The notes under the pieces were generated by a model. That model did no database searches. It was not told the origin of the DNA and worked only from the letters and a program-made list of their open reading frames with translations. A program made the position numbers and the translations under genes. This document shows, in pieces, positions 40,012-40,987 of a DNA stretch of 40,987 nt. Position 1 is the first letter of the stretch. Each line of letters opens with the position of its first letter. Location of the stretch: positions 1 to 40,987 of the forward strand of contig CAJXYS010000030.1 in assembly GCA_913063035.1 (NCBI GenBank). The letters are read 5' to 3'. This DNA comes from an uncultured Maritimibacter sp. GTDB taxonomy: Bacteria > Pseudomonadota > Alphaproteobacteria > Rhodobacterales > Rhodobacteraceae.

Positions 40012-40461
40012 ATGAGCGCGGACCGGAGTCCGAGCGTTTCCGAGGTATTGCCTGACGAAACCTGGAAAGAGCTGCAAGATACTCCGGATGCCGTGCTGAT
40101 CGATGTCAGAACCCGGCCGGAATGGGGGTTTGTCGGTGTGCCCGACCTGTCGACGCTGAGCCGCTCGGTGATCCTGCACGAGTGGCGCCAGTTCCCCGAC
40201 ATGGCGGTCAACCCGTCATTCTCCGCGGCGCTGATGGAAGAGTTCGGGGACACGCTGCCGTCCAAGGTCTTCTTCATCTGCCGGTCCGGGGCGCGTTCCA
40301 TGGAGGCTGCCACCGCTTTCGCTGCGGAACTCCAGGCGCGCGGGCAAAGGGCCGAGTGCATTAACGTGGCCGAGGGCTTCGAGGGCGATTTGGATGCAAA
40401 TAAACACCGGGGCACGACCAATGGTTGGAAGGCCCGGGGGCTGCCCTGGCGGCAGTCTTGA
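40012..40461 (+). CDS. Rhodanese-domain protein
   Basis: A 149-aa cytoplasmic protein with one rhodanese domain. VLIDVRTRPEWGFVGVP is the substrate-side motif, and the active-site loop is C90-R-S-G-A-R-S, with cysteine able to carry persulfide. Such proteins transfer sulfur or act in thiol signalling; the acceptor is not known. The ATG at 40012 follows GGGGGAAG. It lies 23 bases before dnaA with no terminator between, so co-transcription is likely. Confidence 0.88.
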   Translation: MSADRSPSVSEVLPDETWKELQDTPDAVLIDVRTRPEWGFVGVPDLSTLSRSVILHEWRQFPDMAVNPSFSAALMEEFGDTLPSKVFFICRSGARSMEAATAFAAELQARGQRAECINVAEGFEGDLDANKHRGTTNGWKARGLPWRQS

Positions 40462-40484
40462 ACGAATAAAATGACGGGTTGGAA

Positions 40485-40987
40485 ATGACGCACGACACCT
40501 GGGGACGTGTACGCTCTGAGCTTTTGCAATCGGTTGGAAACGATGCCTTCAAGAACTGGATAGAGCCCCTCGAGTTCGGAGAGATCTCCGACGGGGTGGC
40601 GCGGTTCTTCGTGCCGACCTCCTTCATGGGGACCTGGGTGTCGCGGAACTTCGGCGACGAGATCCTGCGCACCCTCGGGCGCAACGACATGGACGTGCAC
40701 CGGCTCGACTTCTGCGTGAAATCGGGCGGCGCCGCCGTCGAGACCCCCGAGGCCGACCGGGCGGCACCGGCGGAGGCGCCGGCAGACGAGACCATGGTCG
40801 CGCCGGATGCGCCCGGCCGCGACGACATCGACCTGCCGGGCGCGCCGCTCGATGTCCGCTTCACCTTCGAGACCTTCGTGGTCGGCAAGCCGAACGAGCT
40901 GGCCCATGCCGCCGCCCGCCGCGTGGCCGAGGGCGGGTCGGTCACCTTCAACCCGCTGTTCCTCTATGGCGGGGTGGGGCTTGGCAA
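40485..40987 (+). CDS. dnaA: Chromosomal replication initiator DnaA, N-terminal part (3' end outside window)
   Basis: The first 167 codons are present. Domain I (about 1-75: [45 protein letters not shown]) is followed by an acidic, Ala/Pro-rich linker (about 85-125) and the start of the AAA+ domain ([33 protein letters not shown]), with the P-loop cut off by the window edge. DnaA binds oriC and starts replication. The ATG at 40485 is chosen because the one at 40471 is out of frame and stops after five codons. It follows the rhodanese gene closely. Confidence 0.96.
   Translation, partial: MTHDTWGRVRSELLQSVGNDAFKNWIEPLEFGEISDGVARFFVPTSFMGTWVSRNFGDEILRTLGRNDMDVHRLDFCVKSGGAAVETPEADRAAPAEAPADETMVAPDAPGRDDIDLPGAPLDVRFTFETFVVGKPNELAHAAARRVAEGGSVTFNPLFLYGGVGLG

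Noticed and set aside
39760-40484. Replication origin next to dnaA
   Set aside because: No DnaA boxes of the TTATCCACA type and no AT-rich unwinding region were seen; the gap instead holds a terminator and GANTC sites.

Overview
The window comes from a high-GC alphaproteobacterium, most probably a member of the Rhodobacteraceae (Roseobacter/Rhodobacter group). The evidence is the gene neighbourhood ubiB-ubiE / mutM-echA ... rpsT ... dnaA, and a flagellar cluster carrying the alphaproteobacterial genes flaF, flbT, motE-like and DUF1217-like, with CtrA-type boxes at most of its promoters. This is the kind of cluster known as fla2 in Rhodobacter sphaeroides. No rRNA, tRNA, CRISPR array or complete insertion sequence was seen.

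Region 1 (1-3047) is the end of a catabolic operon on the + strand: the C-terminus of a TcuB-like membrane electron-transfer protein, an AtuA-family protein, a small separate AtuA C-terminal-like protein and a D-2-hydroxyacid dehydrogenase. Each gene overlaps the next by a few bases. The base composition is visibly less GC-rich than in the rest of the window. It is followed by an AT-rich scar (about 3048-3410) with the first 53 codons of a tyrosine integrase and repeated TTGGACAG/TTAGACAC-like motifs. Region 1 therefore looks acquired.

Region 2 (3411-34147) is a nearly complete flagellar cluster. In order: motB, flgE, flgK, flgL, flgI (+); fliP, fliN, fliH-like, fliF (-); fliL, a DUF6468-like gene, motE-like, motA, a 738-aa AMIN-like/helical-repeat protein, sltF, flhA, fliR, flhB and a 132-aa charged protein (+); a second fliL-like gene, flgH, flgA, flgG, flgF, fliQ, fliE, flgC, flgB (-); fliI (+); DUF1217-like, flbT, flaF, fliC, flgN-like, flgJ (-); fliK, flgD (+). 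It encodes the export gate and ATPase (FlhA, FlhB, FliP, FliQ, FliR, FliI, FliH), MS-ring, rod, P- and L-rings, hook, junction proteins, flagellin, stators and accessory factors. fliG, fliM and fliO are not in the window. Six intergenic sites resemble the CtrA consensus TTAA-N7-TTAA (five match 7 of 8 positions), which suggests one regulator drives the cluster.

Region 3 (34162-40987) is core chromosome: ubiB and ubiE (ubiquinone synthesis, -), mutM (DNA repair) and an enoyl-CoA hydratase (+), a secreted aspartic-protease-like protein (-), rpsT with a clear terminator (+), a rhodanese-domain protein and the start of dnaA (+). Four GANTC sites within 84 bp precede the rhodanese-dnaA pair, which may link it to CcrM methylation.

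The least explained parts are the 738-aa AMIN-like protein between motA and sltF, the duplicated FliL, the departures from consensus in the MotB peptidoglycan-binding site and the FlhB cleavage site, and the small cluster-specific proteins (137 aa, 132 aa, 275 aa).
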